Shown here: positions 48,060 to 61,261 of the stretch, one piece after another
Layout: each line of letters opens with the position of its first letter
How positions within the stretch are numbered: position 1 is the first letter of the stretch
NCBI GenBank assembly: GCA_037953625.1
Contig: CM075656.1
Coordinates: 89,361,001-89,425,000, forward strand
Length of the DNA: 64,000 nt
Source: Crotalaria pallida
Lineage: Eukaryota > Streptophyta > Magnoliopsida > Fabales > Fabaceae
Direction of reading: 5' to 3'
Position numbers and translations under genes: made by a program
The notes under the pieces: generated by a model
Database searches by the model: none
What the model was told of the DNA's origin: nothing
What the model saw: the letters and a program-made list of their open reading frames with translations, nothing else

Positions 48060-48740
48060 CTAGCTAAACATCCAATCCCTTTAAACTCTCTCTCAATCAC
48101 CTTCTCCGATGATCGATCATCGCTGCCTCATTCAGCCTTCTCCGCTGCGAAGCCCCTGCCATCGTAGCTCTATCCCCACCAACTTTCCTACTTTGATTTT
48201 ATTCTGAATACCTATTTCATTCATGCCTAACATCCGTACCTTACGAGAGTGTGAACAGTTTGCTTCTCTTACACATGGGTTGACCTAGCTTTGCCATCAT
48301 TGTGCCTACTAGGATATAGTGGTTGGCCTCCCTATCTTGTGCAGCTCTTACAGCTACAATTTTAGTAGTTGACTCTGGATTAGTAGGCTAGCTCCCTATT
48401 GGTGTAGGTCGCTTGAAGCTTTCCCTGGCTGAAACACTAAGCCTCCAACTCCAATCCCTTAAAACTCTCTGCATTCCCCTTCGTCTTTCCTTCATCTCAC
48501 TGTCGCCCATTTTGGGCAATGAAGGCGTGGTCGGCGAAGGTGGGCATGTGGGAATCATTTGCGGTGTCGTCCCGGAGGGGATTCGACCATATCCCCCATC
48601 TCCCTCCCCATTCCGTCCCTCCTCCTCGGCCTGCTACCTCCTCCAACGAGGTCCCCACCCTCTGTATCGGCGATCTTCAGTGATGTTACGCTCACACCGG
48701 TGAGGTCCCTTCTCTCTCGTACTCTCAATTCTCTTTCATA
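48060..48740 (+). other. CT-rich filler with repeated sub-blocks
   Basis: Sub-blocks recur elsewhere in the element: 'catccaatccctttaaac' (compare 52385), 'ccggaggggattcgacc' (compare 54064) and 'atcggcgatcttcag' (compare 54103). The 96-codon ORF at 48413-48703 is Pro/Ser/Leu-rich and unrecognised. Confidence 0.5.
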
Positions 48741-51700
48741 ATTTCATTCCTTGATGCTCCTCTCTCTTTCTTTCATGTGATTTAGATTTATTAGAGTTTT
48801 TACCACATCGGAGCTAGCCTATATTTGATGTTAACTTCATTCTCTGTTCTGTTTTTTCTTTCTTTTCTGTTTTTTTTTTTTTTAAAACTGATATATAAAT
48901 ATATTTGATGATGATGCTGCTTATTTGATATTGATGATGATGCTTGATATATAAATATAAATATATCATTGATACTTGATATGTTATATGACGTTAATGA
49001 TGATGCTTGATATTTGATGATGATTTCTTAATATGTGAAGGAATTATTGTTCTACAATTGGTTATGTCGTGATTTTCTTTCGTATTTTATTTTAATGTAG
49101 GTGAAGCTATCAGCCATGGAATCAAATAAGTTGAAGTTGTGAATCAACAATGGTATGCTCTTTGATTCCATGTGGTTTCATTCATATTGTTAACATATAC
49201 TAGATATTGCTGCATTTTGTAACACTTATATGATTATATCATCCACTGATCACTCCACTTTTGTGTTTCTTACATTATGTAGACACCTTGAGTTTAGTTT
49301 AATTTGATTTGCTATGGAACAGTTGTGGTATCCATTGTCCAAGACTTTAGCTCAGAGAAGTGCTTGGGATTGTGCCAGGGAGAATTATTTTGGATGTTGT
49401 AGAATGAATCCTAGCTAAGCACTGGGGTGGCTCCTGTAATTTCACCCAGACTTAATACAAGCATGCTCATGCTTGTGCATCTTCTTCAAGGTAACTATAA
49501 TTATATAGGTGGTGGCTAATGAGCTGATTGTTTTTAAATTACTTATGAGTATCTTTGATCTTGGGCATATAATAGGTTTGATTAGCCGGTTTGCAAACCT
49601 TTTTCCCATTGAAAATGGGCTTTTGAACCAGGGAAGTCCCTAATACACTGTCCTTTGAAGCCTGGTGGACAAGACGTTTAGAGCTTGATGTCTTTTTTAT
49701 CATGCTTTCATGAAGATACTAATGATTACTATAAGAGATTACACTATTACTCACACTTGTATAAGCTGCCACTGCGTATTCTGATGTGTCATCATTGAAT
49801 TGTTGTGGCAAGATTAGTTATAGTTTTTATGATTGAGATTTTGAAGTATGGTCATCGATTCAGTTATGGTAACTGTCTACCTCAGACTTGATTATAAAAA
49901 ATATTCACATACCACGTTGCTCATAACGAATATACATCGTACTTAATAAGAATCCAAGTTGATGGTTAGATCATTTGAGTTTTTTACACTTAATAACCTT
50001 TACACTTATATATCTTGAGACATGTTGTAATGTGTATCAAGTCTGATTGACCAAGTATGCATATTATGTTTAAATATATCCGGTAGAAAGGCACTTCTAT
50101 GATGGCATGGAAATCCATGGGTCCTAAATCTGATATTTATCTTGATTTCACTTTCAACTATAACTATTTTGGTGACAACATGTTAGACCTCCTTCGTTTA
50201 TGTGATACCAGATAAATAGATAGATAAATAGATCGATACTTGGTACAATGATTTTGCTTAGTAGCTACGAAAAGGTGGTATAAGTTTATTGAGACTAAAT
50301 TAACCGTACTTAATATACAATTTGAGCTTCTCTTTCTTGCTTCCCGTTTTAGGTACTCTATCACCAAGATATGTTGTGAAATTTCTTCATTTTTTTAGCG
50401 TAAGAGGTTGGTTTCCCAACCCTTGAAGGCCTTGGTGAGGCTTTTATTGAGCAACTATGGAGAAAAGCAGGACAATTGCTTGGATGTAGAAAAGACACCT
50501 ATTTGTGGAGAAACTCTAGACATGAGCATCGTAATGGTTTATCACTTTTGGTGCATGTTAAAAGTTTGTACATTTGTAAATTTTTTTTTTAAATGTGTTA
50601 GCAAGCTCAGCCAAGTGTGATCCACTTTAATTTATACATGTAGGAAAAGGAAGTATGCTTTGATTTATTCCTTTGTTGAGTGAAGTGGTAATTTATCCTA
50701 AAAGTTTCTTGATAGATACCAATATAACAAAATAAAGAAGAAAAGAAAGTAACCTTAAAAATTGCCTTTCTTTTGGGGCAGAGAGGTATAAAGACTAGAG
50801 GGCCATTTCATCTTAACTGTGCCTTTATGACTTCATGTATTTTCTAAGCAACTGAAAGTATCTTACACAGTACTGTATTGTTGATCTTGTGTCTCATTAA
50901 TTTTGTATGTCATTATTATTTGCTGCTTTAACTATGTATATATTATTAAAATCAAGAGACCTCGGCATCTCTCTCTACTGTTAGCTTTTGCCTTATATGT
51001 GTGCATAAACTTTGAAAATCCAAGGTGTCACAAGTGTATTTTTATGATGAATCTATTAAGAACTTGAAGATAGAAGTGGCAAGGGGAGCAAAACTTATGT
51101 TGTCTAAAGGGAGCTGCTCTGAACGACCATGTTAAATCCTCCAGAAGATCCCCTTCTTCACCATCTGCATCTGATTTCAGATTTTCGTGCTTTGAAGAGA
51201 AAGGTACTTTTAATTGTTTGCTCTTTTATAACTGCCCTTATTTTCATCATGTGAAATTGTTTTACTTTGCAAGTTAGTTGAGAGAAACGTCTAAATTCAG
51301 TAACAAATGTTTTGATTTTGGGTGTTTTTTTTCTCTTAAGCATAAACTTCAACACTGAGCTTTGTGCATGTTGATATTTTCTATGGGGTTTATTTGTTTA
51401 TTAATATCAATTTAGCCTTGTCAGACAGATAAAAATGGAAAAGCTAGAAGAAGAATTGTTGCCAATTAGTGAATGGGTTAAAATATTTTAATCCGACGTG
51501 TGTATCTCAATTCTAACATTTGCTTTATCACTCGGTGCGGATCAGAATCAAAGCTTATTGTTTGGGTTGACACCACTATTAGCATTATCAAGCAGGCATG
51601 TTGGTGAGTCTTCTTCTGAACATGTTAACTTTATTTCTATAGATATTATGGTTGTTAACAAGTTATTTAATTGCATAATTAGATCTATGGAGTGTCACTT

Positions 51701-52330
51701 TCAATTGGATTGGGACTGGTTCCTTGGGTCCAAATGCCTGAAGCATATATCATTTGACACAACATATGAATGATTTTGTTATGCAATGCATCGTTTGAGA
51801 CATGGTTGTGTTTTCCTATTGCAAACGAGTTTGAGACATCAGTGATCCTTTCTTTCTTTTGCTATTTTATATAGTACAAGAGTACAAGATTCAATTTATG
51901 TCAGCTAGGAGGTCGCAGAAATAGGATTTTAGAGTACAAGACATGCAGCTGAGTCTTCTGCAAAACCCAGGGCCTTTGCAACAGTTTCATTAGTAGTCTC
52001 TTTTCTGTATATGATCATAGGTCATCTATCTATTTTCAAGTTGAAGTATATACATATTTTAAATATATAATACAACTATATAGTACTGTTTGTTAGACTA
52101 TTTTCTAAAGGCCATGGTGAGTGGTGCCTATTGTTTCCTGATGCACTCATTAACTGGGAAGTTTTCCCTATTCATGGATGAGTACAAAAATCAAGGATGT
52201 TATGCCATTAGGAGGACATGTGACGATAGTAATTTTCTTTCGACACATGAGCTACAAGGTGAACCTACAAGGTTTTGGAAGTAAATGCTTTTGTTTCCTT
52301 ATTGCCTTCCTCACTTGCAATCTCTTGAAT
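48741..52330. other. Helitron interior, no gene recognised
   Basis: AT-rich with exon-like scraps (for example 50408-50500 and 51060-51200), none of which I can name. 'gatgatgcttgatatataaa' occurs at about 48938 and 52751. Confidence 0.4.
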
Positions 52331-52898
52331 ACTATTCGAAATATTTCCCTCTCAATCGATCTATTTCAAATTTCAAGACCAAGCATCCAATCCTTTTAAC
52401 CTCTCTCATTCACAGCCGCCGTGAGACGCCATTCGGTTGCCGCAAAAATCTTACTCACAGTGGCGTTAGCAAGATCGCAAGAAAGGCCGTGGAATTGTGG
52501 GATTCTACGTTTCAGGGGCCCCTGGCCGCATTGCGATCCTAACTCAGACGCAAACCGACGCTGGTGTGGTGGAATGGAGAGGCTGTGGATTGCAGCGGTG
52601 AGACCCGCCGTTCCTGTTTCATAAGGTTCGCAGCCCAGGTTTTGGGCCTTGATGCGTGTTGACCTTCAGCCACCGTCGCCGAGCCACCGCGTGTTGACCT
52701 TGATGTTATATCTCTGATGATGGTGGTATGATCCTACTGTTGATTTTGATGATGATGCTTGATATATAAATATAAATATATCATTGATACTTGAAAGGGT
52801 CTATATCATTGATATAATCCTCCCCCACCACCTTGATATATGCATCATATGTTAAGTTGATCATAGGAGGCTATTCTTTTTTTATTTTTGTGCATTAG

Positions 52899-53458
52899 AT
52901 CACTGAACGTGATGAGGGGGCCCTCAGGTATCTTTAAGATATCAAGTGGTGTAGAGTTGATGATCCTAAGGGCTTCAAGCTGGAATTCTTTTTTGATACT
53001 AATCCCTATTTCAAAAATTCTGGGCTCACAAAAAATTATTACATGATTGACGATGATGACCCCATATTAGAGAAAGCAATAGGGTAAGCAATATATGTAA
53101 TTTGGTTGAATTTATGCTTCATTTCCTGCCATATGATCTAAATTTTGTTGATTTATTTGAAACATGGTAGAACGGATATTGAGTGCCTGACTCAAAAGAT
53201 TCTTAAGAAGAAGCCAAAGAAATGAATAAAGAATACCAAATCCATCACAAAAACTGAAAAATGTGAAAGTTTCTTCAACTTTTTCAGCCTTCCTCAAGTC
53301 CCTGAGGATGATGAGGATATTGATGATGATGCTGTATGTCTCTAATTTATATCTTTCTATTTAAAAGTGTAAAATGATGTTATTGACCATTGCCTTTGAT
53401 GCTTGCACGGATATGTTGACGAGCTCCAGAATTTGATGTGACAAGATTATGACATTGG
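52899..53458 (+). pseudogene. NAP1: Captured nucleosome assembly protein 1 (NAP1) fragment
   Basis: Exon 52899-53083 reads ITERDEGALRYL, a stop, then DIKWCRVDDPKGFKLEFFFD and YYMIDDDDPILEKAIG before 'gtaagc'. Exon 53171-53333 reads TDIECLTQKILKKKPKK, a TGA, then ITKTEKCESFFNFFSLPQVP and an acidic end DDEDIDDDA. A third piece at about 53413-53458 reads YVDELQNLM, a TGA, QDYDIG, and its acceptor is damaged ('gcacgg' for 'gcag'). NAP1 is a histone H2A/H2B chaperone, and these are parts of its conserved NAP domain. Three stops and a lost acceptor make it non-functional. Confidence 0.85.
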
Positions 53459-53832
53459 GTAAGTCATTGGTGCATACTTTAGTCATAAATCTTATTCCTT
53501 CTACCTGTGAATTTCTTTTAAGTATATAATTAATTTGTTTTAGTGAGATATCGAGATTAAGAGAGAGAAGCAATTTGTTGATGACTGAAAATTGAGATTG
53601 ACTTTTTTTTTAAATCTTTGTTTTGGTCTTTTATTATTGTCTTTTCTTCCTTTTTTTTTCTTAATGTCTCTTGGGGTTTTGGTGTTCTTCATCTGTTTTA
53701 CAGATCCATGGTTGATGCAGGTGGGGCTTTAACACTACTAAGGTAACACATGCTATACAAAGATTTTAAATTTTATTGTTGTTTTCTTTTCCTTATTTTT
53801 CCCATTATTTCATTATTGTTTTGCTTTCTTAG

Positions 53833-53875
53833 GTTATGCGATGGTGGAGAACTTCTAGATCGAATACTTTCTTGG
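53833..53875 (+). pseudogene. Short protein-kinase (CDPK/CRK-like) exon piece
   Basis: After 'ttcttag' the frame reads LCDGGELLDRILSW, which resembles the hinge and alpha-D segment 'ELCEGGELLDRIL' of plant CDPK and CDPK-related kinases. Only 14 residues, so the family is tentative. A further exon-like bit may lie at 53702-53743 between 'cag' and 'gtaaca'. Confidence 0.45.
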
Positions 53876-54039
53876 CTTTCATTAAGAATCAGATTGTACT
53901 TTTTCCCCCTGAATTTATCTTTTCAAGTCTTAATGTTTCCCTATAAATTGTAGACTATTTGTTTCTCATTTCGTCGAAGTCGCTCTTTGCTTCTCTAATC
54001 AATTTGTTTTCCTCCACATAATATTCTCTTTGTGGGCAT

Positions 54040-54125
54040 GTGGGCTTCATCAACGGCGCCGTCCCGGAGGGGATTCGACCCTTCCCCGCAGCCCCCACCC
54101 TTTGGATCGGCGATCTTCAGGTACA
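54040..54125 (+). repeat. Filler block repeated from 48560
   Basis: Shares 'gtcccggaggggattcgacc' and 'ggatcggcgatcttcag' with 48566-48690, with a shortened middle. Confidence 0.75.
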
Positions 54126-54699
54126 GTTAAAGATAATTTGCTAAATAGTGTGTTACTTGAAATCTGAAATTTAAACATCTATCCACTGAACAATGTGTTT
54201 CCCTTTCCTCATTAATAGGGAAAACCACATGTGAAAGCTTCTTTTGTGTGTTTCACTCTATTCATCTATCCCTTAAACATGCTTCCCTTCTGTTCAGATA
54301 TGGATCTACATGCTTAACCAATAACAGTTGTCTGGATTTGATTAACCTTGCTTTTTTTAGTTTCTTTTTGTGTTAATACTGTTTTGCTCTATGCGGGCCC
54401 TCTTCTATCTCTTCAATGTATCTGAGTAATCAAGATGACTTACATTGGTTACTGTCCAATTTTTTTAACAGTTAAAAAGGCCAGGTTTTTCTATATTGCT
54501 GGCTTCTTCCTCACTGTTTCTCCTGATTCAATTCAATTGGTTGCTGAACATGCAGCTGCGAATAACAAGGTAAGATATGATTAGATCATCTGTACATTTT
54601 GGTTTCTTCCTCACTGTCTCTTTTATTTTATTTTCTTCTTTTGTTGGTCATGTTGATTTGATCATCTGTACATTTTGATTTTCTCTCTTTGTCTCTAGG

Positions 54700-55174
54700 A
54701 TTTTGAGCCAGTGAGTTGAATGAAGTTCTGCAGTATTATCCACATGGTTATTATGGCGTGGAAAGGAAGGAAAACCTGTTTATATTGAGAGGTTAGGCAA
54801 AGTTGATCCCGATAAGCTTATGCAAGTAACTACCATGGATGAGTATCTGAGATACCATGTGCAGTGTTTTGAGAAAACATTTGCTATTAAGTCTGCTCGG
54901 GAACTCATTGTGCGGCTGCAGAAGATTGATGGTGACTACTATCCTGAAGTATGTAGTTTTAATCATAAGTTTTTTTGGTAGTTTCTAATTTTTTATGGCT
55001 ACTGAACCAATGTTCATGTATACATACAAACCTGTAAATGATACTATGCAGACTTTATGCTGAATGTTTATAATCAATGTTGGTCCTGGTTTTAAACTGC
55101 TCTTGAACACAATGAGATTATTTCTTGATCCCAAAACTACTTCAAAAATAATTGTAAATGCTAATTATTTGAGT

Positions 55175-55231
<57 letters not shown>

Positions 55232-55560
55232 ATTGCAACAAAGTAATCATCTCACACTGTTGATAGAGATAATGCATAAGTAGTATAGGAATAATTGATG
55301 CTTCAATGTTTCATTAGGTTCTTGGGAACAAGTTCCAGAATAAATTAATTGAAATCATCGATGTGAGGTAACTGTTCGATTAGTTTTGTTAATGGCATTA
55401 TTTTTTAATCAAGCTGTGTTGTTATTTGAAATTTCCGAATCTCCATGCTTTTTCAGTGAGCTGCCTGATTTTCTAGGTGGTACTTGCACATGTATAGATC
55501 AAGGTGGTTGTATGAGGTCTGATAAAGGGCCCTGGCAAGATCCAAACATTTTGAATGTTT
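54700..55560 (+). pseudogene. Captured SEC14-like (SFH) lipid-transfer protein fragment
   Basis: Piece 1 (about 54700-54948) reads LNEVLQYYPHGYYGVERK and, after a frame change, GKPVYIERLGKVDPDKLMQV, TTMDEYLRYHVQCFEKTFAI, SARELIVRLQKIDGDYYPE. A segment present in family members between 'FAIK' and 'KSAREL' is deleted. Piece 2 (55052-55153): MFIINVGPGFKLLLNTMRLF, LDPKTTSKI. Piece 3 (55318-55367): VLGNKFQNKLIEIIDV. Piece 4 (55457-55556): SELPDFLGGTCTCIDQGGCM, RSDKGPWQDPNIL. This order and wording match the CRAL-TRIO domain of plant SEC14/SFH phosphatidylinositol-transfer proteins. Frameshift, an early stop in piece 2 and the deletion show that it is dead. A TA microsatellite lies in the intron. 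Confidence 0.88.
55178..55228. repeat. (TA)n microsatellite
   Basis: About 25 uninterrupted TA units within an intron of the SEC14-like fragment. Confidence 0.98.
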
Positions 55561-57478
55561 GCTGTTGATCTCTAACTTTGTTTTTTTCCATTTCTTTTGT
55601 AATTCATGTTATTGTAACTTACCATTCTATTTTCGCACTTGCCTCCTTAACTTCGTTCTGTTCTGATTTCGATGCTACTAATTTGATGATGCTTGATTTT
55701 TGATGATGATGGCACGATGCTAATGTGTATCACTCTCTTCATTTTCACTTTTCGGTCTATATCACACTCTTCATTTTCACTCAGTTGCTTTTGCCTTTTT
55801 GCAGAATAATTTCTCCGTTATTTTTCTGCAATTTCGCTGCAATTTCTTTTTCTTCTTTTTGCAGAATAATTATTTATCTACTAAGACTGATCTATGATTC
55901 CTGGCTTGGATTTCAGTAGCTGTTGGCTCTGGTTGTTGGAAACTGATTTGGTCCACTCTCATTTAGGTCTCCTCTATTTACCAAAATTTTTTGTTTTTTT
56001 GTTTTGGTTTAATGTTTGGTTTTATCCCTTTTAGGTCTTCTCTGTTCCTTTTTTTCGTTTACGAGATTAGTAACTTAAGATATTCCTATAACTTTAAATT
56101 CTCTTTAATTCTACTTTAAAACATATAAGCATGAGGAAGTATGTAATTGTGCATAGCTCCTAAGAACAAAGCTACTATTACTGTTTTGGCATCAGTGTAA
56201 ATGCAACGTTGTGAGCAAGTTACGATAGTTGAGAAATTAGCAATTGATAATGTCTATTGATGGTAGTTGAGAAATTAATATGATATAGCACTGAAGGTTG
56301 TGAGCAAGACCTAAGCAGGTTCACAGGTGTCATGTGAGAAAATTGTTATGTTCAGAACTAAAAAACTGCATCTTTAAGAGTAACTTTTAGAAGAATTGCT
56401 TGGGATCTTTGTTGTCCGAACGCTGATTTGTTCTTCTCTTACATTTGCTTGGGCTTGGGTTTGGGATTGTATGGACACTGAATGCGGGATTTATTTGTGT
56501 GATTAGGTGCAAAATGATAGAGTAATCTATTGAATGTGCATTAGTAGTCTAGACTCAAGGTTAGAACTTATGTTTTGTACAGTAAAGGGAATCACAATCA
56601 CCTATTTCTTCGTTAATAAGGCTGACATTTTACATATTGTCAATCTTAGTAGTTTGAGATTTTACGTCTTATCCTGTCCAACTATCTTCTTTAGACATGG
56701 GCCATTGATATTCTTGGCCGGGGTTTCTCTGATTTGGGTTTGCTTCATTAATTTTCCTTTTCTATGTTCATTCATTTCCCTCTTTCTTAATTTTACTCAT
56801 GCTTTCACTTATTCTCTTATTTATCAGGGAAACTTCCTAAATGTGATGTGGTATCAAAGCGCGATCACATATATCAGGTATTTGTTTTTGTGTTATTTAA
56901 TCCATCTCCTTTATCCTTTGGCTTTGTAATGAAGACCTTACAGCTTAGTTGCCAGTGTGCATTTCATATGATACGCTGTTCTTATCACGTTTGTTAGTTA
57001 GTAACTTTTTCCTTTGCACTCACAATATGCAACTAAGTTCATACTGATGCAATAATTCTGCTCTAGATCCTTTTAAAAAATGAATAATAAAAAATTTGGA
57101 TCTTCCCACCATCCAGCCCCTAAGCTTTTGCCGTTGGCCTTCTTACCACTTGCAAGTCCAGAAGTTACTCAAGAATCAAATGCTTAAGTACATGAGTATT
57201 TATAAGCTTCTAGATAAGAAAATAATAATACTGATGGTGTCTACCTGTGGATTGGTTATCAATTTGAGCACTGTTACCCACTCAGTAAATCATTTGGCAT
57301 GAGGTATTAGAATAAATATAATTTCTTAATGTTTTTCACATTATAGTAATTATCTTATGCTAATTGCCATGTCCCTATTTTATGACACAACAGCTTCTAG
57401 CTTCCTGTACAAGACTAATTTCACACCTCTAAATTTGTTCCATCATCTACTTGAAATTCTCCTTTGTCTTCTTTTTTG

Positions 57479-57679
57479 ACACTGTACTCTTTTCTAACTT
57501 GAGCTACTGCACCCTCTAAATATTTAGATACAGTTGGAGGAAAATCAAAACTAGAAAAGGAAGGCTTTTGAGCAATTTCTCCTTTGTTATCTTCTTCATC
57601 GGATGAAGAAAATTCAATAACTTCAACAAGGTCGCTGTCATAGCTATTCCAAAGCTCAATAATAGCCTTTCCCTTCCTT
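57479..57679 (-). other. Unrecognised minus-strand open segment
   Basis: About 65 codons open on the minus strand: IIELWNSYDSDLVEVIEFSS, SDEEDNKGEIAQK, FPPTVSKYLEGAVAQVRKEY. The amino-acid usage is protein-like (acidic, mixed hydrophobic), unlike chance AT-rich frames. I do not recognise it. If real, it is a sixth captured fragment, in the opposite orientation. Confidence 0.3.
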
Positions 57680-59290
57680 TGTGAGCTTATTTTTAATTTA
57701 ACAAATAATCATCAATATTTGAATGGTCATATAAGTGGACCTCACATCTTGGGAGGAGGTCTGAATTCTCTATACAGAGCATATTGCTCATCAGAAAGGG
57801 GGACAGAATACTCGCTCAACTCTTTAATACCACTTCACTACTATCTTTTATCCTGTCACCACTAAACTAAACTTCATGGTTCCTGCCATTGTGTTCTTAT
57901 TTAAATTTCAGATAAAGTGAGATTCAGTGGGCTGCTTTTATTCTACCCACAGCTGGGTGCACCACAGCACAGTTGAATTCAAAGTATGACTAATCCAACC
58001 CATTATTGTGTATTAGTATTTTGACCTTATTATGTTGTTGTGGCTGTTGTATTCATGATCTCTATTAGTAAAATGCTTATTACAAGCTATGATGTTCCTC
58101 ACACATTCGTTTAGTAATTAAGTAAGCATCAGAACTTTGAAGCTCGATTCATTTTCAATTTAGTTGAAGTAGAAGTTATATGACATTATTTCCATACAAT
58201 TTTTTTCGTTATTTTTTATAACAAATAAAGTGAGTTTCATATCCTTAAGTCTTTTTAAACAAAATAATATTACATCATAGTGCATAGAAAATGGATTTCA
58301 TTATAATGTATAATCCATTTTAAAAAAATACGTTGTCAACCAATCATATACTATATCTAAACCTATACCTTTAAAAAAAAATGCAATCCGATAAGTTCGA
58401 AATCCAAACAAAATTGCTTCTTATTAGAGTTGCCTTGGATTGGTTCCGTGAAGAACCACTTAACTTATATCTATATGGATCTTGGATTCATGTATTAAAT
58501 TGAATGAATCAAACCAAATAGCACATGTCATCTTTGTTATTTTTTTTTCAAAAGGATTATGGAGCTCTTCATTGATAGTGTTCCTCTTCCTTGATAATAA
58601 ATCCGTTCTCTCATATGAGTTTAATTTTTTTTCCATGCTATTCTTATCTATCTTCTTGTCTCATTTCTTTTTGGTGGACATTTTGATAGAGTAATCTAAG
58701 AAGGCGATATCTGTTGGAGCTTCAATTTGATTTGTGATTATTTTGTTTCAAATAATTTTTTTCTATAGTTACAGGAGTTAGAAGGTGTTCTCTACTGAAT
58801 TTGGAGATTGAAGGAGATTGTGGATATTCTCATTTGAGTTGAGTTTGTTTCTTTTGAAGATCTTACGGTAATTTTTTTTAGTTTATCCTCTGATTTGTAC
58901 TGCAAAAATTCATATGATGCTTTGTTGATTTGTCGAAGTTTGGTTTTATCAGTTGCTTACTATGTGTCTGGGAAAATGCTTGAACCAATTTTGATACATT
59001 AGATGATATATAAGTAGTAATTTTGATATGTTAGACATATTAAGTGTTTTGTTGGGCTTGACCAAAATGTTTAGTTTTTATTTTGGTTATGATTTGTTCC
59101 ATTGAATATTCATTCTTTAGTTTTTATTTTGGTTTTGAATTTGTTCCATTTTGGTTTATCATTTTCGAATCAGTGTTGTTTTGCAGATGTTAGAATTGCC
59201 CTGTTTGCAAGATCACTAAATCTTTTATCAAATCTTTTGCAGATGTTATAATTGCCCTTTTTATCAAATTTGCAGATGTTATAATTACAG

Positions 59291-60239
59291 GTTTGGGCAG
59301 TACTGAAACCTGGATTCTTGGCATTGCTGGCAGATCCATTTGATGTGCAACCTTTGGAGTTTGGACATTATTGTTTTTGATTTACCACCTGCCTCAGATG
59401 GGAATGGGGTTGGTCGTCTATCACTAGCAACTGAAATAAAGGAACGAAATTCTTTACGCCATTCATTCAAGGTGAGAAGAGTGCTCTTCTATCTTGGTTG
59501 TTAATTCATAGTCCTGCCATTTGTGTCTCATAAGGGCATAATGCCAATTCATATTCTCACTTCCGCATCCTAATCCTTTCCTTTTACCAGTTATTAGCTT
59601 ATTAGTGAATGTTATAGGATGTTTGGTAAATGTCTATAGAGGAATATGGTTTTTTAACACTTGCTTGAATACTTTATGTGACTTGCGAAAACCGGAGCAT
59701 TGCAGTTAGAGTGAAAAGTAGCCGTAAAGTTACAGATTGGGTTGCTACAATTAATGATGTTGGACTCAGGGCACCTGAACGATTTTCTCATAACCATCCT
59801 CTATTTTTCTTTTGCTCCTCCAAGAGGCTTAATTGAAGATGGTTGTCAGGCACAGTGGTTTGTAGATGGGCAAGCTACGTTTGAAGCCATTGCTTCTTCA
59901 ATTAAGGATGCAAAATCAGAGGTTTGTTCTCTCAGTGACAGAACATTGAAGGCAACTTTTGATGTATAATAGTTTTTCATTGATAATGAAAATAATAATT
60001 GTTTTTGGGTTTCCGTTCAATGATTGAGAGCTGCATGCAGATATTTATTTGTGGGTGGTGGCTGTGCCCTGAACTGTAACTAAACCGTCCTTTTCACAGT
60101 CATGCTTCATCACGGCTTGATAATATTTATTTGTGGGTGGTGGTTGTGCCCTGAACTGTAACTAAACCGTCCTTTTCACAGTCATGCTTCATCACGGCTT
60201 GATAATTTGCTGGAATCAAAAGCAATGCAAGGGGTTCAG
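59291..60239 (+). pseudogene. Captured phospholipase D zeta (PX/PH-type PLD) fragment
   Basis: Exon 59291-59471 reads WAVLKPGFLALLADPFDVQP, then after a 7-bp insertion DIIVFDLPPASDGNG...LATEIKERNSLRHSFK. Exon 59706-59921 reads VRVKSSRKVTDWVATINDVG, then in another frame FAPPRGLIEDGCQAQWFVDG, DAKSE. Exon 60041-60239 starts IFICGWWLCPEL and ends with SRLDNLLESKAMQGVQ, but contains an 82-bp tandem duplication. These are the end of the PH domain and the lead-in to the first catalytic repeat of plant PLD zeta. Neither HKD catalytic motif is included. Frameshifts in every exon make it a dead fragment. Confidence 0.88.
60041..60204 (+). repeat. 82-bp tandem duplication in PLD fragment
   Basis: Two near-identical copies of the exon segment from 'atttatttgtgggtggtgg' to 'catcacggcttgataa', one substitution apart (ggctgt/ggttgt). 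Confidence 0.95.
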
Positions 60240-61261
60240 GTAACCGTAATGTGAATTCTGTCACTCGTCCCCTTTACGGTGCCTTACTAATTTTACCAAA
60301 GAGATTGTTGTTTTGAATTACTTTTGTAATTTTTTTGTTTAGTTGTTTAAATTGTGAATATATGCAACCAATCCAAAGTTTTTAATGATATGTTGGTTTT
60401 CAGTTATTTCAAATCCATCAGATTTTAGTGCATATATAATTCCAATGTGTTTTTTTTTTTTTTTTTTTGAGTCATTGCTAAGGATGGACACAGAAAAAAG
60501 AGTCATATCCAAGTTAGACACGTTGAAAAGCATTAGAAAAAATGCGATGCTTTAAAGTTCAAATCCTATTTGCACACTTATGGCCTGTTTTGTTTGGAAT
60601 TTTTTTTTCCCAAAAAAGGGACTTTTTAATAAAAAAAATCACCTCTACATTCATTTTGTTTGGTTGGGTTTTTTCTAAAAAGAAGTCAAAAGAAAGAAGA
60701 AATTAAAATTCAGTTTATATTAGAATCTATATTTTTCAGCTTCTAAAATAAAGCTTTTGGAAAAGAGGAGGGATAAGGTAAATGCTAAGGTTCCATATAT
60801 TTCTATCATAAATGCTATCGTTCCATTTTTAAGAGTTTTCCTTATCAGAAATGAATGGATTTAACTGATTTTATTACTCTATATATACTTCACCAGTCTA
60901 TTAGATGATCTAGTAAATTGGATTCATTAATCTACTTTATTTGACATTATTATGCCAGTATGCATTGCATTCTCTATGAGTGCTGTATGAGTAACAGTAA
61001 ACAGGATTTCTAAAACCAGTTTCTACCAAACCTTATCTGGAATTGAAAATATTGCTTATGATGAATCATTGCACTCATGGACTTTGCTATGTTGAACAGA
61101 GATTAGGCATTAGATCTAAGATTTGAACTTCGCCCCAAAGTCACATGGCATGCAACCTTACCATTGTTCCGAGGCTTACCCTCTATCCAAGATTCGTACT
61201 ATATTAAAAAAAATTGTGAAGTTAAATTGACTACTTGTGTTACTTTGGTGTCTGGCAGTAT

